NCBI GenBank assembly: GCA_034411955.1
Contig: DAOUMF010000130.1
Coordinates: 1-26,637, forward strand
From: DAOUMF01 sp034411955
Lineage (GTDB): Bacteria > Chloroflexota > Dehalococcoidia > SM23-28-2 > RBG-16-64-32
Reading direction: 5' to 3'
DNA: 26,637 bases
Under the pieces are notes generated by a model. That model made no database searches. It saw only the letters and a list, made by a program, of their open reading frames with translations, and was not told the origin of the DNA. How positions within the stretch are numbered: the first letter of the stretch is position 1; each line of letters opens with the position of its first letter. Both the position numbers and the translations under genes were made by a program. Shown here in pieces: positions 8,062 through 15,868 of the stretch.

Positions 8062-8719
8062 CGAATCGGCCGTCCACCAGGTGCAGCAGGCTGTCAGCAA
8101 CGGAAGCCACGGCCCGACTGTGCGTGACGACGAGGCAGGCGCAGCCCTGTTGGGCTCGGCCGACGATCAGCCGGAGGACGGCCGCCTCGTTCTCAGCATC
8201 TACCTCGCCGGTTGGTTCGTCGGCAAGGAGAACGGCGGGGTCGCTGATGAGGGCTAGAGCGAGGCTCACCCTGGCGAGTTCGCCACCCGAGAGCTGTTCG
8301 GGGAACGCGTTCGAGTGGGCGACCAATCCCACCGCGCCCAAGGCGGCCTCTACGTCCGGCCTGCGGGGCTTGTTGCCAGCGAAGTGCATCGCGGCCCGGA
8401 GGTTGTCTGCGATGGTAAGGTGGTCAAGGAAGTTCCCTGATTGGAGGAGGATGCCGATGTGACGGGCGCGCAAGGCGGACTGTTCCCCTTGAGAGCGGCG
8501 AGTGATCTTCTTGCCGGCCACCGCGACCCAGCCGCCATCGGGCTCGTCCAGGCCCGCCAGACAATGGACAAGAGTGGACTTTCCACTGCCCGACGGCCCC
8601 ATGACAGCGACGATCTCGCCGGGTTCGATGGAGAGCGACACCCCACGCAGGGCGAGCGTCTCATCTTCTCCTACGTGGTAGAAGCGGTAAAGGTCGTGTG
8701 CCTCGAGGGCGGATACCAT
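8051..8719 (-). CDS. ABC transporter ATP-binding protein, MacB/LolD type (first of pair)
   Basis: 222 residues. ATG at 8719 is preferred because it shares a base with the stop of the lipoprotein gene (TGATG coupling); a GTG nine bases further upstream is the alternative. Walker A GPSGSGKST is at about 41-49, the Q-loop in LLQSGN, the signature LSGGELARV, Walker B in LLADEPTGEVD, and the H-loop in VTHSRAVA. The signature has Glu after SGG where the sister ATPase has Gln, and an LALAL helix follows where IARAL is usual, so the two are diverged paralogues, not a recent duplicate. Likely partner of the downstream ATPase and the double FtsX permease. Confidence 0.92.
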   Translation of the reverse strand: MVSALEAHDLYRFYHVGEDETLALRGVSLSIEPGEIVAVMGPSGSGKSTLVHCLAGLDEPDGGWVAVAGKKITRRSQGEQSALRARHIGILLQSGNFLDHLTIADNLRAAMHFAGNKPRRPDVEAALGAVGLVAHSNAFPEQLSGGELARVSLALALISDPAVLLADEPTGEVDAENEAAVLRLIVGRAQQGCACLVVTHSRAVASVADSLLHLVDGRFDDA

Positions 8720-9330
8720 CAGTCCCACGTGAAGCTTCGGGAGATCTGCCTCCAGACGTCGACGTTGTCCGAGCCTGCCGGCGCCGAGAGGGACAACGCC
8801 GCCAGGTTTCCGTCCTTGAAGATCTCGTAACGGTCGATCTCCAAGCGAACCTGCTTCCCTGTCACTGAGTCCGGTTCGGAGTTCGCGCGATAGCGGATGA
8901 ATACCGCCTGGCCTGAAGGGAGATCAGCCGTTTCTACCTGCACATCCTCGAAGGCTTCCACCTGCGCCGACAGCGCCGGCAGTTCGTCCGCTGTCACGCT
9001 GTCAACAGTTGGCGCCGCGTCCTGAGGGATGACCTCAACGATGATGCTGTTTAGCTTGTCTGCGAATGTGACGTTTGGTCCGGACTCGGTCCGCGCCCAG
9101 CCCTCCGGCGTGTCGAGGGTATAGCCTCCGGCATCCGAATGATAGGGCACGAACGCCTGGTCATCCGGGATGTCGCCGGGAGGATTGTTCTCAATCTCGA
9201 CGGGCGTCCCCTGCGTGGCCACGTCCGAGCTGTCAGGCGACGACGATGAACTGGAGCCGCAAGCGGTGATCAGGATGCCGGAAAGGGCAGCCGTACTGAC
9301 CAGCAACAGCAGGGTGACGAACCTTTGCAT
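8719..9330 (-). CDS. lipoprotein, PsbP/DUF1795-like fold possible
   Basis: 203 residues starting MQRFVTLLLL. The second ATG (9330) is chosen over the one at 9336 because GGAGGT directly abuts the latter but is 6 bases from the former. A lipoprotein signal ends in the lipobox ITAC, followed by GSSSSSS. The mature part contains GGYTLDTPEGW, then strands and a closing DVWRQISRSFTW, a pattern seen in PsbP/DUF1795-like lipoproteins. Exact function unknown. It is coupled by a TGATG junction to the ATPase pair, so it is probably an extracytoplasmic accessory of that transporter. It follows the CARDB/NEW3-like gene by about 59 bp. Confidence 0.8.
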   Translation of the reverse strand: MQRFVTLLLLVSTAALSGILITACGSSSSSSPDSSDVATQGTPVEIENNPPGDIPDDQAFVPYHSDAGGYTLDTPEGWARTESGPNVTFADKLNSIIVEVIPQDAAPTVDSVTADELPALSAQVEAFEDVQVETADLPSGQAVFIRYRANSEPDSVTGKQVRLEIDRYEIFKDGNLAALSLSAPAGSDNVDVWRQISRSFTWD

Positions 9331-9388
9331 CTGCATACCTCCGATTCAAGGATTCCAAACGGCCAGGAACAACTGCACACCTCATCTT

Positions 9389-9976
9389 CTACATGCTTTT
9401 CCGCGCTACCCGCAGTCCGACGAAGGCGAGGGCGAGCACCCCCGGGACGGCGAGGACGACGGGTAGGACGCCGCCGGGATTTAGGGTGCGGTGCTCTTCA
9501 ACGTGCACCGGAATGGCAGGACTCGCAGCGAGGGGACCGGCGCCGGCCAGCGCAGGTGGCTCCGGCAAGACCACCACGTACACCGCAACATCGCCCTTCA
9601 GGACGGGCTTCACGGTCCAAGTCAAGGTTGCCGACGAACCGGCAGCGATCGGGGCCACGCTGACGGTCCGCCGCGGTGACCAGTCCTCGGGGTCTACGTA
9701 GGTGCTGTGATCGATGGCCACGAAGGCGAGGTTGGCGATGAGGGGAGGAGTAGCGATGGAGCCGCTGTTGGTAATCTCAGAGGTGAAAGTGAAGGTCTTG
9801 CCGGTGAGCGTCGACACCTCGGACTTGCTCACCGAGATTGTCACGTCGCCAGCGGGCGCTTGCCCGCCGCTGTCCTGCGCGAACGCCGGAGCGCTGACCG
9901 CGGCCCCAACGGCCAGGAGGAAGGCAACGAGCACGCCGACGGCAATAACGGGGCCTAGCCAGGGCAAGCGCCTCAT
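9389..9976 (-). CDS. secreted, membrane-anchored CARDB/NEW3-like protein
   Basis: 195 residues. A signal peptide covers about 1-34 (cleavage near AFA-QDS). A beta-sandwich region (about 45-125) has the pattern of CARDB/NEW3/DUF11-type domains: GKTFTFTSEITNSGS, then APIAAGSSATLTWTVKP. A C-terminal membrane helix spans about 168-188 with a basic end (RVARKSM). It is coupled to the ABC-2 permease by a 4-base ATGA overlap. In ABC-2 exporter operons such proteins are extracytoplasmic accessories or partners of the permease. The precise role is unknown; the domain name is a pattern judgement. Confidence 0.75.
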   Translation of the reverse strand: MRRLPWLGPVIAVGVLVAFLLAVGAAVSAPAFAQDSGGQAPAGDVTISVSKSEVSTLTGKTFTFTSEITNSGSIATPPLIANLAFVAIDHSTYVDPEDWSPRRTVSVAPIAAGSSATLTWTVKPVLKGDVAVYVVVLPEPPALAGAGPLAASPAIPVHVEEHRTLNPGGVLPVVLAVPGVLALAFVGLRVARKSM

Positions 9977-10788
9977 CTGTCGATCCCTCCGTGCAATCTC
10001 AGGCGGCCGGCAATGAGGAACGCCACGCTGGTCGCGATGATGGCGGCGAGGACGGGAGCGAGAAGAAGGTCAGACTCCTGGCCCCAGCCATGACCTTTCG
10101 CGACAACGTTGTCGAGAAAGGTCGACCCCGCCGTCACCGGGTTGACACGAACGATGAGATCTCCAAACCATCCGCTGAGCGGAAGTTGGGTGGGTGCGAG
10201 GAGCACGACGAAAATGAAGAAGCTGGCGGCCAGACTCAAGCGGTTCGAATTGGAGAAGATGCTGACGATCAGGCCCAAGGAGGCGAAAGCGGCGGTCAGG
10301 AGGCTGCCGACGACGAATCCGGAGAGAACTGCGTCCGTGAAGAGGCCAGCGCCTCCCTTGAGGGCCCAGACGTAGGGGATGGCGACGACCATCACGACCG
10401 GCCAGACAGAGGCGGCGGCAAGGAGCTTGCCCAGCGCTATCTGGCGGCGAGGGACGGGCGTGAGGAGCAGGCTTTCCAGGGTCTCGCGCTCGCGTTCTCC
10501 GCTCATGGTATCGGCGCTAAAGAGCAAGCTGACCGCGACGCCGATCCCCAGCGTGAGCTGCATGACCAGGTTCACCGTGTCCCTCTGGTCGATGATGTTC
10601 AGCTCCTTGTTCGTCGCCGCCAGGTATGTGAGCAAGCTCAGGAGCAGACTGAACACGAGGACGATGACGGGGCCGCGGGCGGAGAGCCAGACGTCGCGGA
10701 GTTCCTGTGCCGCCACTACCGTCCACCCACCCGAGGTGGCGAGGGGTAGCGACTGCGGCGCGGGGTCGCTGCGGCTCAGCGACGTCAC
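9973..10788 (-). CDS. ABC-2 type transporter permease
   Basis: 271 residues with six probable membrane helices, at about 40-58, 78-98, 120-145, 158-180, 185-205 and 240-262. The motif GERERETLESLLLTPVPR just after the second helix is a hallmark of ABC-2 permeases. GTG at 10788 is the start; it overlaps the stop of the upstream ATPase by four bases (GTGA). With that ATPase and the CARDB/NEW3-like protein it forms an exporter of NosY/CcmB-like layout. The substrate is unknown. Confidence 0.9.
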   Translation of the reverse strand: MTSLSRSDPAPQSLPLATSGGWTVVAAQELRDVWLSARGPVIVLVFSLLLSLLTYLAATNKELNIIDQRDTVNLVMQLTLGIGVAVSLLFSADTMSGERERETLESLLLTPVPRRQIALGKLLAAASVWPVVMVVAIPYVWALKGGAGLFTDAVLSGFVVGSLLTAAFASLGLIVSIFSNSNRLSLAASFFIFVVLLAPTQLPLSGWFGDLIVRVNPVTAGSTFLDNVVAKGHGWGQESDLLLAPVLAAIIATSVAFLIAGRLRLHGGIDR

Positions 10789-11804
10789 TTCTGGCCCTCC
10801 TCGGTGAGGAAGAGGAAGGCGTCGCTCAAGCGACCGCCTTCCAGCTCAAAGGAGAGGATGAGAACCTCCGCGTCGGTTAGGGCAGAGACGGCGCTGTTCA
10901 TGCCGGCTTCCCGGTGCTCGTCGAGCCAGGCACTGTCGAAGGTGGCGGTGAGCCAGCCCCGCTCTGCGTCAACAGAACCGGCTTCTGTCACGCCCGCTGC
11001 CTGGCTCAGCGCCGACAGGGCCACATCATGGCTTTCGGGAGGCACGCGCACGCGGGCCGTCCTGGGGGCGACTGTCCGCTTGATGTCGGCGACGCTCCCT
11101 TCGGCGATGACTTCGCCGCGGTTGAGGATGATAACGCCGGAGCACACCTGCTCCACCTCATCGAGGAAGTGGGTGCTGAGGATGACGGTTGCGCCCCGCT
11201 GTGTGGCTATGTCGCGGATGAGACCCAGCATCTGACGCTGTCCTGCCGGATCGAGACCCAGTGTCGGCTCATCCAGGAAGATGACCCTGGGGGCGTTGAC
11301 GAGCGCCCGCGCCACACCCAGCCGCTGCCGCATTCCCCGGCTGTAGGCGGCTATGGGCGACGAAGCCCGTTCAGCCAGACCGACCTCGGGGAGCAGGGAC
11401 GCGGCGACCTCGCGGGCACCTCTAGCCGTGTGACCGAACAGCCGCGCGTGGTAGCGAAGGAACTCCCCGCCGGTCATGTGGAGGGGATAGCCGGCGCTCT
11501 CAGGGAGCACGCCGATCTGCCGGCGGATGGCAGCCGGCTTGGTGTGCGGAACTCCGCCCAGGGCGAAGGTTCCTCGCGTAGGGGGAAGGATGGTTGAAAG
11601 CACACGGATGGCGGTGGTCTTTCCGGCGCCGTTGGGGCCAAGGAGGCCGATGATCTCCCCCGGCCGTGCCTCGAATGAGAGATCGCGGACGGCCGTGAGG
11701 GGCCCGAACGATTTCGTGACGTGATCGACGCTGAGGACGACCCTAGCCGCGTCAACGGAGCCCGCGGTGTTGGTAATGTCTTCCGGGCTTCTCTCGGGGT
11801 CCAT
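10785..11804 (-). CDS. ABC transporter ATP-binding protein, CcmA/ABC-2 type
   Basis: 339 residues. Walker A GPNGAGKTT is at about 56-64, the signature YSRGMRQRL near 158, Walker B VIFLDEPTLGLDP, and the H-loop in LSTHFLDEVEQV. A C-terminal extension of about 100 residues follows, as is common in CcmA/DrrA-type ATPases. ATG at 11804 is preceded by CGAGGACG. It is the first gene of a run of six same-strand genes down to 4736 with short gaps or overlaps, so the two transporters may be co-transcribed. A phased TTCAT-type repeat lies 33-49 bp upstream, suggesting control by the neighbouring response regulator. Confidence 0.93.
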   Translation of the reverse strand: MDPERSPEDITNTAGSVDAARVVLSVDHVTKSFGPLTAVRDLSFEARPGEIIGLLGPNGAGKTTAIRVLSTILPPTRGTFALGGVPHTKPAAIRRQIGVLPESAGYPLHMTGGEFLRYHARLFGHTARGAREVAASLLPEVGLAERASSPIAAYSRGMRQRLGVARALVNAPRVIFLDEPTLGLDPAGQRQMLGLIRDIATQRGATVILSTHFLDEVEQVCSGVIILNRGEVIAEGSVADIKRTVAPRTARVRVPPESHDVALSALSQAAGVTEAGSVDAERGWLTATFDSAWLDEHREAGMNSAVSALTDAEVLILSFELEGGRLSDAFLFLTEEGQK

Positions 11805-11836
11805 CTACGTCCTCGGTATCAGCGTAGGACTCCGAC

Positions 11837-11853
11837 ATTAAGCTGCGATGAAG
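11837..11853 (-). promoter_or_regulatory. putative RR1 site before ABC-2 operon
   Basis: On the plus strand ATTAAG (11837) and ATGAAG (11848) are exactly 11 bp apart; in gene direction CTTCAT-N5-CTTAAT. A TACGCT box follows 10 bp downstream and could be the -10. The spacing and unit match the sites at 12700, 13442 and 15620. Confidence 0.5.
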
Positions 11854-11866
11854 CTGGCTGCTGCCG

Positions 11867-12646
11867 CTATTGCGCGTTCTGCTCGAACGTGATGAGCTCT
11901 TCGCCGCCGCCGGCGGCCACGTCGACGACGAGCGCGGGGCCGACGTCCCGGCAGTAGTACTTCTGCTCGAGCAGGTCCGGTTCGAGCGCTGTCGTGTCCT
12001 CAGTCTGGAGGCAGCCATCGAATGTACCATAGGGCACCTCGACGTGCTCGCTAAGGCTCAGGATCCTGGCCTCATCCTCGGCCTCGCCGGCGTAGTATTC
12101 CTGGCGGTACGTCATACCGACCTCCGGGTTGGCGGGCAGCACGATTCCGGCCAGACCGCCGTCGACGCCCGCTTCCCAGGACCCTGCCGTGCTAACCACC
12201 TCGCCGCCCTCATACTCCTTCGTGTCCTCGCCGAGGTACCAGATGTTGCCGTCCACATCCTGCGCGTACCAATCGATCGTGTCTTCTATGGTGCTGCCGT
12301 CCTGCGTCACGATGTCGTGCACCACGGTAGCGCTGATTCCAATGATGTCCTTCTTATCATTGGTGACGGTAACCTCCACCTGCATCTCGTTGCCTTCAGC
12401 GTCCGTCTCGTTATAGACCCACCTGTTGCCCGGTACCATCGGCCAGAACGGGTTGTCGATCTCCGCGACGAAGTCAGCGGGGTTCAGGTCAACAGGTTCA
12501 TCGCCCTGGGGCAGGGTGAATGAGGGGATTTGGGCCGGGCTCGCGGCCGGAGCGGGCGTCTTCTCTCCACCACCCCCGCCGCCGCAAGCGCCCAGCAAGA
12601 CCGAACCCATCACCATACCTGCCAGTATCACAACGTGTGGCTTCAT
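11867..12646 (-). CDS. lipoprotein of unknown function
   Basis: 259 residues. The lipoprotein signal ends LLGAC, followed by a run of glycines and a Pro/Ala-rich linker. The mature domain contains FWPMVPGNRWVYNE, TVVHDIV, DWYAQDVDGNIWYLGED and a two-cysteine C-terminal part (DGCLQTED ... KYYCRDVGP). Similar W-rich beta proteins occur in actinobacterial and Chloroflexota genomes, but I cannot name a function. ATG at 12646 has GGAGGACG upstream. It has its own upstream region with a phased TTCAT repeat, and lies between the PepSY gene and the ABC-2 operon, so a role in envelope sensing or stress is plausible but unproven. Confidence 0.8.
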   Translation of the reverse strand: MKPHVVILAGMVMGSVLLGACGGGGGGEKTPAPAASPAQIPSFTLPQGDEPVDLNPADFVAEIDNPFWPMVPGNRWVYNETDAEGNEMQVEVTVTNDKKDIIGISATVVHDIVTQDGSTIEDTIDWYAQDVDGNIWYLGEDTKEYEGGEVVSTAGSWEAGVDGGLAGIVLPANPEVGMTYRQEYYAGEAEDEARILSLSEHVEVPYGTFDGCLQTEDTTALEPDLLEQKYYCRDVGPALVVDVAAGGGEELITFEQNAQ

Positions 12647-12699
12647 GTGTGACGTCCTCCTCTGATTGAACGTGCTCTCTACAATCCTGCGCGGTCTTC

Positions 12700-12716
12700 A
12701 TGAAGAGGGGATGAAC
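12700..12716 (-). promoter_or_regulatory. putative RR1 site before lipoprotein gene
   Basis: ATGAAG (12700) and ATGAAC (12711) are 11 bp apart on the plus strand; in gene direction GTTCAT-CCCCT-CTTCAT. The site lies 54-70 bp upstream of the lipoprotein ATG. It is nearly identical to the middle and last units of the site at 13442. Confidence 0.6.
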
Positions 12717-12782
12717 TCGAGGAAGCGAGCTGTCGACGGACCAGTGCGGGTGCGGCGATGGGCTGTCTCGGGCGCGAAGCGA

Positions 12783-12807
12783 AAGGGGCCGGCGAAACCG
12801 GCCCCTT
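12783..12807 (-). terminator. terminator after PepSY gene
   Basis: A perfect 10-bp stem (AAGGGGCCGG with its complement) closes a 5-base loop. On the minus strand it is followed by TTTCGCTT. It lies 28 bp past the PepSY stop and separates that gene from the lipoprotein gene. Confidence 0.75.
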
Positions 12808-12834
12808 CAGCCTGACTAGCGGACGCTGGCGACG

Positions 12835-13380
12835 TTAGTCCTCAGGTCCGTCCGATTCGATGTGGAGGACGGCACCGGTCCCGGCGTCCACCTTCACGTC
12901 CTTACCGCCGATCTCCACGCTGTAGACCAGGCTGCCGTTCTCGTTTTCCAGCTCGACCTTCTGGACGTCGCCCGGCACCTCAGCCTGGGCGGCGGCGCTG
13001 GCCTCGTCCGCAGTGATCTTCGCCAGGGGAGCCAGGGCAGCGGCCTCGTCGGCCTCGCTCAGGCTCTCGTCCTGGCCTTGCGGCACGGCGATGCTGCCGT
13101 TGAGTTGCGGCTCCTGAACGCCATCGGCGTCCTCATCGCCGGCCTCGTCAGCGTCGTCGGCCTCATCCTGAGGGCCGTTCTCCTCCTGGACATCGTCGTT
13201 GTCGGCCTCCTCGGTCGCACCCTCGGCGTCGTCGTCCTGGTCATCGGTGGTCTGGGCGGCGGGCGTGGGGGTAGGGCCCTGAGCCGAGGTCAGATGTGAC
13301 GTCAGGGTGACGGCGCTGAAGGCGATGGCGAGGATGGCCACCAGGCCGGCCACAAGGTACAAGCGCTTGGCTATGCTCAC
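12835..13380 (-). CDS. PepSY-domain secreted or anchored protein
   Basis: 181 residues. An N-terminal membrane or signal segment covers about 7-33 (LYLVAGLVAILAIAFSAVTL), with possible cleavage near TSA-QGP. A strongly acidic Asp/Glu-rich linker follows (about 45-95). A PepSY domain lies at about 115-176 (ITADEASAAAQAEVPG ... VYSVEIGGKDVKVDAGTGAVLHI). PepSY domains act as inhibitory or chaperone-like modules for peptidases or bind ligands near the membrane. The start is GTG at 13380 with AAGGAGGTG upstream. The gene sits directly after the RR1/HK1 pair, with a three-unit phased repeat in its promoter; such PepSY proteins next to two-component systems are often targets of, or feedback factors for, that system. 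Confidence 0.88.
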   Translation of the reverse strand: MSIAKRLYLVAGLVAILAIAFSAVTLTSHLTSAQGPTPTPAAQTTDDQDDDAEGATEEADNDDVQEENGPQDEADDADEAGDEDADGVQEPQLNGSIAVPQGQDESLSEADEAAALAPLAKITADEASAAAQAEVPGDVQKVELENENGSLVYSVEIGGKDVKVDAGTGAVLHIESDGPED

Positions 13381-13441
13381 TAAGCTGTCACCTCCTTTCC
13401 GCTACAAGATGTGTCTTCACGAACGAGGCTACACGTGTCGC

Positions 13442-13469
13442 ATGAAGGGGCGATGAACCGAGGATGAAA
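13442..13469 (-). promoter_or_regulatory. three-unit RR1 site before PepSY gene
   Basis: ATGAAG (13442), ATGAAC (13453) and ATGAAA (13464) repeat at exact 11-bp steps on the plus strand. In gene direction the units read TTTCAT, GTTCAT and CTTCAT. They lie 62-89 bp upstream of the PepSY GTG, between the kinase stop and the gene. This is the clearest of the four sites. Confidence 0.7.
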
Positions 13470-13479
13470 TGCGGCGGGA

Positions 13480-14886
13480 TCAGGGAGTGGAAACGCGAAT
13501 GGTGGGAGGAAAGGTTACGGTGACCACCGTGCCCCGCTCGCGCTCGCTCCGGACGGAGATGGAACCGCCGTGCGCCTCCGCGATCCAGCGGCAGATGCTG
13601 AGCCCGAGCCCGGCCCCTCCCTCCGTGTGGCTGCGCGCCTTGTCCACGCGATAGAAGCGGTCGAAGACGCGCTCGGAGTCCTCTTCGGCGATGCCGATAC
13701 CCGAATCGCGCACCCATAGTTCCGCGCGGTCGCCGTCAACGCCCCAACCCGCGGTCACGGTGCCTCCGGGCGGAGTGTACTTAATAGCGTTGTCCAGAAG
13801 GTTGAGGACAAGCTGAAGCAGAAGGTCCTCGTCGGCGCGCAAGGTGACGGCGGGGCCGGGAGCGACGCCAAGCGCAAGTTGGCGCCCCTCCGCCATGGGC
13901 CGCACCTGCTCGACGGCAGCGGCGATGAGGTCGCCCAGGTCCACCGGTTCGGAGGCGATGGGGATCTGGCCGGCGTCCGCTCTCGCCAAGGTCAGGAGGC
14001 TGCCGACCATGCGGATGAGGCGATCCACCTCCTCGTTCACCGTCTGCAGGACTTCGCGATAGGCGGCGGCATCGCGGGGCTTGCTGAGGGCGACTTCGGC
14101 CTGCCCCTTGATGGCGGTGAGGGGTGTCCTGAGCTCGTGGGAGGCGTCGGCCGTGAACTGACGCTGGCGGCGAAAGGCGTCGTCCAGGCGAGCGATCATC
14201 TCGTCGAAGGTGCGCGCCAGCCGGCCGACCTCATCATCGGGCAGGCGGAGTTCGAGCCGCTGACCAAGATCCTCGGCCGATATCCTGCGGGCCATCCGAG
14301 TCAGGGTGTCTATGGGGGTGAGGGCCCTCCCGGCCAGGAAGACCCCCCCGAGACTGGCGACGGCCAGTGTGACCGGATAGGCGACGGCAAGGATCAGCAG
14401 GAGCGCCCGAAGGGTTTCGGACACGTCGTCCTGAGATTGGCCGACTTCGAGCGCCCCGCCGATGCCATCGCCACGTTCGATGGGAAAGGTGCGCACGCGC
14501 ATGGTCTCGTCGCCTACTGTGGCCGTACGCGTGCTGGTCTCGCCCCGCAGCGCACGGTCAACGGCTGGCGAGTCGACGGGGAGATCGCCTGCGGCGGCGC
14601 TGTTGTCGAAGGTTAGGCGCCCGGACAGATCGAACACGCGCACAAAGCTCTCGCCAGCGTTGGGGTCATCCGAGGACACACGACCGGCCAGGGTGGGCTG
14701 ACCCTCTTCATACTGGATGACGTCCAGGAACGTGTTGGCGCGATTCTGTATGGAGTCATCGAGATTGTCGTACAGGTTGTTCCGCAGCACCAGATAAATC
14801 CCGGCGCTGAACGCGGCCAGGATGATGGCGAGCAGGAGGACATACCACAGGGTGAGCCTCAGGCGGACGGAGCGGAGCACGATCAT
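13480..14886 (-). CDS. sensor histidine kinase HK1
   Basis: 468 residues from the ATG at 14886 (MIVLRSVRLR), which gives a 4-base ATGA overlap with the response regulator; longer frames run inside that gene. Two membrane helices lie at about 13-35 and 160-186 and enclose a sensor region of about 125 residues. A HAMP region follows (about 187-240). The phosphoacceptor is His250 in DASHELRTPL. The ATPase domain has the N box NLLDNAIKYT, G1 DSGIGI and a GLGLS box. It would phosphorylate the RR1 encoded just upstream. The signal is unknown; the regulated genes appear to be membrane exporters and envelope proteins, so an envelope or cationic-compound cue is a reasonable guess. Confidence 0.95.
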   Translation of the reverse strand: MIVLRSVRLRLTLWYVLLLAIILAAFSAGIYLVLRNNLYDNLDDSIQNRANTFLDVIQYEEGQPTLAGRVSSDDPNAGESFVRVFDLSGRLTFDNSAAAGDLPVDSPAVDRALRGETSTRTATVGDETMRVRTFPIERGDGIGGALEVGQSQDDVSETLRALLLILAVAYPVTLAVASLGGVFLAGRALTPIDTLTRMARRISAEDLGQRLELRLPDDEVGRLARTFDEMIARLDDAFRRQRQFTADASHELRTPLTAIKGQAEVALSKPRDAAAYREVLQTVNEEVDRLIRMVGSLLTLARADAGQIPIASEPVDLGDLIAAAVEQVRPMAEGRQLALGVAPGPAVTLRADEDLLLQLVLNLLDNAIKYTPPGGTVTAGWGVDGDRAELWVRDSGIGIAEEDSERVFDRFYRVDKARSHTEGGAGLGLSICRWIAEAHGGSISVRSERERGTVVTVTFPPTIRVSTP

Positions 14887-15569
14887 CGCGAGCCAGTCGA
14901 GCGCGCCGAGAGCCGATAGCCAGCGCCGCGCACGGTGTGAATGAGCTTCGCCGGGAACGGGGTGTCGATCTTGCGTCTGAGGTTGCGGATATGGACATCG
15001 ATGACGTTGCTGGCGTTGTCGAAATCGTAGTTCCACACGTGCTCGGCGATCATCGTCCGCGTCAGGACCTGATTGGGATGGCGCATCAGGTACTCCAGAA
15101 TGGCGTACTCCTTCGTCGTCAGCTCCATATCGGTGCCCGCCCTGGACACCTTGCGGGTGGCTGTGTCCAGGACAAGATCGGCCGCCCGCAATAGAGAACC
15201 GAGGACGGCGGGCTGCCGGCGCGTCAACGCGCGCAGCCGCGCGAGAAGCTCGGCGAAGGCGAAGGGCTTGACGAGGTAGTCGTCAGCGCCGCTGTCGAGG
15301 CCGCGAACGCGGTCTTCCACCGCATCCTTGGCGGTGAGCATGAGAATTGGGGTGCGCAGTCCCCGCCGGCGCAGTGTGCGGCAGACCTCGGTTCCATCTC
15401 GGACGGGGAGCATGACGTCGAGGATGATGACGTCGAAGTCGGCCACGGCAGGCCAGTCCAGGGCCTCTTCGCCGTCACAGGCGACATCGACGGCGTAGCC
15501 CTGTTCGGTCAGGCCCTTGCGGATGAAGTCCGCTATCTTCCGCTCATCCTCGACCAGGAGAACACGCAT
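14883..15569 (-). CDS. OmpR/PhoB-family response regulator RR1
   Basis: 228 residues from the ATG at 15569 (MRVLLVEDER); the frame extends upstream but AGGC/GAGG-type Shine-Dalgarno bases and the domain boundary fit this start. The receiver domain has the acidic pocket at 7-8, phosphoacceptor Asp51 and Lys101. A winged-helix DNA-binding domain covers about 125-225 (TTKEYAILEYLMRHPNQVLTR ... IDVHIRNLRRKI ... VRGAGYRL). It is coupled to HK1. Its own promoter carries a TATACT -10 box and phased repeats of the same type as three downstream promoters, suggesting autoregulation and a local regulon. Confidence 0.95.
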   Translation of the reverse strand: MRVLLVEDERKIADFIRKGLTEQGYAVDVACDGEEALDWPAVADFDVIILDVMLPVRDGTEVCRTLRRRGLRTPILMLTAKDAVEDRVRGLDSGADDYLVKPFAFAELLARLRALTRRQPAVLGSLLRAADLVLDTATRKVSRAGTDMELTTKEYAILEYLMRHPNQVLTRTMIAEHVWNYDFDNASNVIDVHIRNLRRKIDTPFPAKLIHTVRGAGYRLSARSTGSR

Positions 15570-15602
15570 GGTAGCCTCGGCAGGCGAATGTCCCTCGTGT
15601 TC

Positions 15603-15636
15603 AGTATAGGTGAGAGGAGATGAAGAGGAGATTAAC
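15603..15636 (-). promoter_or_regulatory. RR1/HK1 promoter with phased repeats
   Basis: In gene direction the units are GTTAAT and CTTCAT, 11 bp apart, followed one further step on by CTCACC. Then TATACT (plus-strand 15603-15608) is a good -10 box, 11 bp after CTTCAT. The promoter lies about 35 bp upstream of the RR1 start. Confidence 0.65.
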
Positions 15637-15695
15637 GGCGCACGCATGCTGTGCTCTGCACTGGGACGGGGGACTCCCGGGCTACCAGTCCGGAG

Positions 15696-15720
15696 CCCAG
15701 GGGGCCGCGGAATCCCTGGG
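15696..15720. other. inverted repeat past the phoU relic
   Basis: A 7-bp perfect stem (CCCAGGG with CCCTGGG) encloses an 11-base loop. It could end transcription of the pst-phoU-arsC operon, but there is no T-run on the minus strand. Confidence 0.35.
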
Positions 15721-15741
15721 TGTTTCCCAATGGCCACCCGC

Positions 15742-15860
15742 GCTCAGTACCGCCGAGACGTTCAGCTCCTCTACCTTTCCTTCGACAAGGTAGACAAGCC
15801 GCTCGCAGAGATTGGTCACGCGATCCGCAGTGCGCTCTAGGTTGTGGGCAACCTAGGGCA
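15742..15860 (-). pseudogene. relic of a second phoU (C-terminal end only)
   Basis: The stretch reads, in the PhoU frame, VAHNLERTADRVTNLCER and onward to EELNVS. It matches 31 of 33 residues of the C-terminus of the intact PhoU encoded at 16301-16966. At DNA level about 85 of 99 positions agree, and most differences are silent third-codon changes. The codon for Trp just before this block is TAG in the copy, and nothing upstream matches. After NVS the frame runs on into unrelated residues. The silent-change pattern says the copy diverged while still functional, then lost its 5' part. It lies just past the arsC stop, so arsC now sits between phoU and this remnant. Confidence 0.85.
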
Positions 15861-15868
15861 GTCGGATG

